This document shows positions 23,304 to 26,588 of a stretch of DNA of 26,588 nucleotides, piece by piece. The notes beneath the pieces were generated by a model. That model was not told where the DNA came from. It worked only from the letters and a program-made list of their open reading frames with translations, and did not search any database. Each line of letters starts with the position of its first letter. Position 1 is the first letter of the stretch. Source of the DNA: JABFRJ01 sp031365465 (GTDB lineage Bacteria > Pseudomonadota > Alphaproteobacteria > Rhizobiales > Hyphomicrobiaceae); contig JANLYD010000266.1 in the NCBI GenBank assembly GCA_031365465.1, positions 1 to 26,588 on the forward strand, given 5' to 3'. The position numbers and the translations under genes were made by a program.

Positions 23304-24221
23304 ATGAACGCTCCGGCGCTCTCGACAGACGGTAAAGCGACAGCGATAGCCATTCGCAAAGTCGGCATCATTGGTGCTGGTCAAATGGGCAACGGCATCG
23401 CTCATGTTGCGGCGCAAGCCGGCTACCGTGTTGCCATCAGCGACCTGAAGCCCGAAAATTTCGACAAGGCGATCGACACGATCACCCGCAACATGGCTCG
23501 CCAGGTCGGCAAGGGGCTGATGAAAGATGCCGATATGCAGTCGGCGATCGGGCGGATCGAGTTTGCGCCCTCGTTCGAGGCGTTCGGCGACGCCGATCTG
23601 GTGATTGAGGCGGCGGTCGAAGAAGAGGGTATAAAGCGCCGGATCTTCCAGGAGCTGTGCCCGAAGCTGAAAAAAGGCGCGATCATCGCCTCGAATACGT
23701 CGTCGATATCGATCACGCGGCTTGCCTCCGTCACCGATCGGCCGGAAAAATTCATCGGCATTCACTTCATGAATCCAGTGCCGGTCATGGCACTGGTCGA
23801 ACTCATTCGCGGCATCGCCACCGACGACGCGACCTTCTTTGAGACTCGCAAATTCGTCGAAACATTGGGGAAGTCGATCGCCGTCAGCGAGGACTTCCCC
23901 GCCTTTATCGTCAACCGTATCCTGCTGCCGATGATCAACGAAGCGGTTTACACCCTGTATGAAGGCGTCGGCACCGTCGACAGCATCGACAAGGCCATGA
24001 AGCTGGGCGCCAATCATCCGATGGGGCCGCTCGAACTGGCCGACTTCATCGGCCTCGATACCTGCCTGTCGGTCATGCAGGTGCTTCACATGGGACTCTC
24101 CGACAGCAAATACAGGCCCTGCCCACTACTCGTGAAATATGTCGAAGCTGGCTGGCTCGGCCGCAAAACCAAACGCGGCTTCTACGATTATCGCGGCGAA
24201 AAACCTGTCCCGACCCGGTGA
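23304..24221 (+). CDS. hbd: 3-hydroxybutyryl-CoA dehydrogenase
   Basis: This 305-aa NAD(P)-dependent enzyme interconverts 3-hydroxybutyryl-CoA and acetoacetyl-CoA. The nucleotide fold starts GIIGAGQMGNGIAH (21-34). Substrate and catalytic residues are the NTSS serine (S133 or S134, 131-134), the HFMNP histidine (H154) and its Glu partner E166 in ALVELIRG, and N204 and N237 (NHPMGPLELADFIGLD). The C-terminal domain ends GRKTKRGFYDY, standard for the short single-function Hbd/PaaH group. The start has GGAG 8 bases upstream. It lies 74 bp after etfA and may share its transcript; together they suggest fatty-acid/PHB-type acyl-CoA oxidation. Catabolic direction is inferred from the ETF neighbours; a butyrate or PHB role is equally possible from sequence. 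Confidence 0.95.
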   Translation: MNAPALSTDGKATAIAIRKVGIIGAGQMGNGIAHVAAQAGYRVAISDLKPENFDKAIDTITRNMARQVGKGLMKDADMQSAIGRIEFAPSFEAFGDADLVIEAAVEEEGIKRRIFQELCPKLKKGAIIASNTSSISITRLASVTDRPEKFIGIHFMNPVPVMALVELIRGIATDDATFFETRKFVETLGKSIAVSEDFPAFIVNRILLPMINEAVYTLYEGVGTVDSIDKAMKLGANHPMGPLELADFIGLDTCLSVMQVLHMGLSDSKYRPCPLLVKYVEAGWLGRKTKRGFYDYRGEKPVPTR

Positions 24222-24434
24222 AATCCGCGCTTTCGTTACTCGAAAAGACGCGATCGTTGTGCGAGGCGACAAAAGCCTCCGTAACATGCGCTTGCCGCAA
24301 AGACTTGCCTTTTGACCTCCGGGCACGCTAACCCAACTTAACGCTTTGCAGCGGCCGGCAATGGGTCGGGGCTGCCTCTCACCCGCCTCTGTGCACGCTC
24401 TCTCGCAAACGGGGAGAGGTGAAGGAAGTTACTG
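24222..24434. other. Intergenic region before pheT with a degenerate repeat
   Basis: The 213 bases separate hbd from pheT and contain no ORF of note and no pheS. A minus-strand reading of 24372-24426 (CACCTCTCCCCGTTTGCGAGAG and onward, ending in GTGAGAGGC) resembles a worn copy of the C/G-rich dispersed intergenic repeat class. TTGACC at 24312-24317 is a possible -35 for pheT, but no convincing -10 follows at the right spacing. Confidence 0.5.
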
Positions 24435-26588
24435 ATGAAATTCACACTCTCGTGGCTGCACGATCATCTCGACACGGGCGCCACTCTTGCCGAACTCCGA
24501 CAGAAATTGGATCAGATCGGAATCGAGGTCGAGGCGATCGCTGACGCGAGCGCAAAACTCAGCGACTTCACCATCGCCCGCGTGGTTGCAGCCAAGCCTC
24601 ACCCAAACGCCGATAAACTGCGCGTGCTGCAGGTGGAGATCGCACTTGGCAAACCGACTGTCGAAGTCGTCTGCGGCGCGCCGAACGCGAAAGTTGGGCT
24701 GATCGGCGTGTTCGCGCCCCTCGGTGCATATATTCCCGGCACCAAGCTGACGCTGGAAAAGAAGCCCGTCCGCGGCATCGTTTCCAACGGCATGATGCTG
24801 TCCGAGCGCGAGATGGAATTGAGCGATGCCCATACCGGAATCGTCGAGCTGGAAGCGGGTTTCGGCGACAAGATCGGCCGGAGCTACGCCGATGTCTTTG
24901 GCCTGAGCGACCCGGTCATCGAAGTAAAATTGACACCCAACCGCCCGGACTGCACCGGCGTGCGCGGCATCGCACGCGATCTGGCCGCGGCCGGCATGGG
25001 CAAGCTGAAGCCCGAACGCAAAATTGGCCCGGTCGAGGGTAAATATGACTGCCCCGTTGACATCAAGCTGGACTTCGCACCTGAGACGGCAAGTGCTTGC
25101 GCGTGCTTCGCTGGGCGCTATGTCAAAGGCATCAATAACGGCGCATCACCCGCATGGATGCAGGCGCGACTGAAAGCGGTGGGCCAGCGGCCGATCAACG
25201 CCGTCGTCGATGTCACCAATTACATTTCGATCGATCGCGGCCGCCCGCTGCACGTCTACGACGCCGACAAGCTGACCGGTGCCATCGGTGCGCGGCTCGG
25301 CAAAACCGGCGAGACGTTCCTGGGCCTGAACGCGCAAACCTATACCGTCGACGACACTATGTGCGTTATCGCTGACGATGCGCGCGTGCTCGGATTGGCC
25401 GGTATCATTGGCGGCGAAGATACCGGCTGCACCGAAGCCACGACCAACATCCTCATCGAGTGCGCCTACTTCGATCCCCTCCGGACCGCCACGACCGGCC
25501 GCAAAGCCAACGTCCAGACCGACGCGCGCTATCGCTTCGAACGCGGCGTCGATCCGGCATTCGTTGTGCCCGGCCTCGATCTAGCGACGCAGATGATGCT
25601 GGATGTCGCCGGTGGTACACCCTCGCGAAAGCGTGTGGCGGGCGCTCCGCCGATCAAACCGCTGACGATGGACTTCTCCTTCGACCGGGTCGCGAGGCTG
25701 ATGGGTATCACGCTTGACGAGGCCATCATGCAGAAGACTCTGGAAGCGCTTGGTTTCACGTTCGCTGGCAAAGGGCCGACGTTCCAAGTTACCGCACCGA
25801 ACTGGCGCCCAGATATCCAAGGTCCTGCAGATCTGGTCGAGGAAATCGCCCGCATCGACGGCATGCAGAACGTGCCGTCACAACCCCTGCCCCGCATTGA
25901 CGGTGGCGTCACGCGCGCGACGTTGACCCCGCTGCAAAAACGCGTGCGCCGGTCTCGCAGGCTGCTGGCGACGCGTGGCATGGTGGAGGCGATCACGTGG
26001 TCGTTCATCGACAAGGGACACGCCACACACTTCGGCGGTGGCATGGCGGGGCTCGATCTTGCCAATCCCATTTCATCTGAAATGACGACGATGCGGCCAT
26101 CGCTTTTGCCGGGATTGTTGCTGGCGGCGGCCCGCAATCGTAATCGCGGCTTCGACGACGTCGCGCTCTTCGAGGTCGGGCAGGCCTACCGTGGCGACAA
26201 GCCAGACGAGCAGCTGATTGCCGCCAGCGGCGTGCGTGCTGGCGCTGCGAAGTTGACGGGCGCCGGGCGCCACTGGCGCGAGCCGAGCGCTCCGGCGGAT
26301 GTGTTTGACGTCAAGGCGGATGCACTTGCCGTGCTGGCTTCGCTCGGCGTCGACGGCGCAAAAGCGCAAGTTACACGCGATGCGCCGGCTTGGTTTCACC
26401 CCGGCCGTTCCGCGACATTGCGGTTGGGTCCCAAGCTGGTCCTCGCTCACTTCGGCGAAATACATCCAGCGACACTCAAGCTGTTGGGCATGTCCGGAAC
26501 CGTCAGTGCATTCGAAGTCTTCGTGTCCGATTTGCCGGCAGAAAAGAGGAAAGCCTCACGCGCCAAACAGCCTCTCGAAACGAGCGAT
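24435..26588 (+). CDS. pheT: Phenylalanine--tRNA ligase beta subunit (3' end beyond window)
   Basis: The frame is open for 718 codons to the window edge, so only the C-terminal end of a protein of about 800 aa is missing. It starts MKFTLSWLHDHLDTG, the standard PheT N-terminus. The EMAP/OB-fold tRNA-binding domain is at about 40-150 (VAAKPHPNADKLRVLQVE, VCGAPN, MMLSERE). KLTPNRPDC (about 165-173) begins the B1/B3 region. VVDVTNYISIDRGRPLHVYD and GLAGIIGGEDTG mark the B3/B4 editing domain; DARYRFERGVDP and DLVEEIARIDG mark B5 and the core. FEVGQAY starts the synthetase-like domain. GAAGGA 8 bases before ATG 24435 supports the start. The protein works as an alpha2-beta2 enzyme with PheS, whose gene is not next to it here. 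Confidence 0.97.
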   Translation, partial: MKFTLSWLHDHLDTGATLAELRQKLDQIGIEVEAIADASAKLSDFTIARVVAAKPHPNADKLRVLQVEIALGKPTVEVVCGAPNAKVGLIGVFAPLGAYIPGTKLTLEKKPVRGIVSNGMMLSEREMELSDAHTGIVELEAGFGDKIGRSYADVFGLSDPVIEVKLTPNRPDCTGVRGIARDLAAAGMGKLKPERKIGPVEGKYDCPVDIKLDFAPETASACACFAGRYVKGINNGASPAWMQARLKAVGQRPINAVVDVTNYISIDRGRPLHVYDADKLTGAIGARLGKTGETFLGLNAQTYTVDDTMCVIADDARVLGLAGIIGGEDTGCTEATTNILIECAYFDPLRTATTGRKANVQTDARYRFERGVDPAFVVPGLDLATQMMLDVAGGTPSRKRVAGAPPIKPLTMDFSFDRVARLMGITLDEAIMQKTLEALGFTFAGKGPTFQVTAPNWRPDIQGPADLVEEIARIDGMQNVPSQPLPRIDGGVTRATLTPLQKRVRRSRRLLATRGMVEAITWSFIDKGHATHFGGGMAGLDLANPISSEMTTMRPSLLPGLLLAAARNRNRGFDDVALFEVGQAYRGDKPDEQLIAASGVRAGAAKLTGAGRHWREPSAPADVFDVKADALAVLASLGVDGAKAQVTRDAPAWFHPGRSATLRLGPKLVLAHFGEIHPATLKLLGMSGTVSAFEVFVSDLPAEKRKASRAKQPLETSD

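Noticed and set aside
23160..24089. A 309-codon minus-strand frame opposite etfA and hbd
   Set aside because: Antisense to two complete enzymes; composition and motif content do not support coding.
1..26588. CRISPR arrays, insertion sequences, prophage, integrase attachment sites, riboswitches
   Set aside because: No periodic repeats, transposase or integrase genes or recognisable riboswitch cores were seen on either strand.

Overview
The window looks like chromosomal DNA of an alphaproteobacterium, most likely of the order Hyphomicrobiales (Rhizobiales). The basis is high GC, a murein hydrolase activator (EnvC-like), ctpA and rppH in consecutive minus-strand order, a HIG1 membrane protein / PduO-type cobalamin adenosyltransferase / etfB / etfA / 3-hydroxyacyl-CoA dehydrogenase row, and two G/C-rich intergenic hairpin repeats of a kind common in this class. 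The genus cannot be fixed from the sequence alone. No rRNA, tRNA, CRISPR array, insertion sequence or prophage was seen.

Layout. (1) 1-3740, plus strand: the end of an NrtA/CmpA-type binding protein, its permease and its ATPase, followed by an AbgB-like M20 amidohydrolase. This reads as an uptake-plus-hydrolysis unit. (2) 4001-5100, minus strand: an SDR oxidoreductase. Upstream of it lie a 24-codon ORF with a nearly ideal Shine-Dalgarno and an intrinsic-terminator-like hairpin. (3) 5335-7534: a secreted NodB-type polysaccharide deacetylase converging on an orphan TRAP binding protein, with a shared bidirectional terminator. (4) 7715-8976: a LysE-type exporter and a secreted lipocalin-like protein.

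(5) 9066-13854: a sugar-acid locus. An MFS transporter and a KDG-kinase-like PfkB protein run leftward. An isopropylmalate/tartrate-type dehydrogenase and an SMP-30 gluconolactonase run rightward. The shared control region carries a tandem 13-bp repeat and a palindrome. (6) 13964-16886: an uncharacterised protein with a possible C39/papain-like Cys-His-Asp triad, a DinB-fold protein, and a flavin monooxygenase with the Baeyer-Villiger fingerprint.

(7) 16957-20343, minus strand: a cell-envelope and RNA-decay group. envC overlaps ctpA by ATGA, then comes a terminator, then rppH. (8) 20579-24221, plus strand: HIG1 protein, cobalamin adenosyltransferase, etfB-etfA (ATGA overlap, with a consensus-like sigma70 promoter) and a 3-hydroxybutyryl-CoA dehydrogenase, a beta-oxidation / electron-transfer block. 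(9) 24435-end: pheT, cut by the window edge and not preceded by pheS.

Most of the window is ordinary metabolism. The best candidates for something undescribed are the strongly initiated 24-aa ORF plus hairpin at 4881-5098, the C39-like protein at 13964-14491, and the incomplete sugar-acid pathway with its repeat-bearing divergent promoter.
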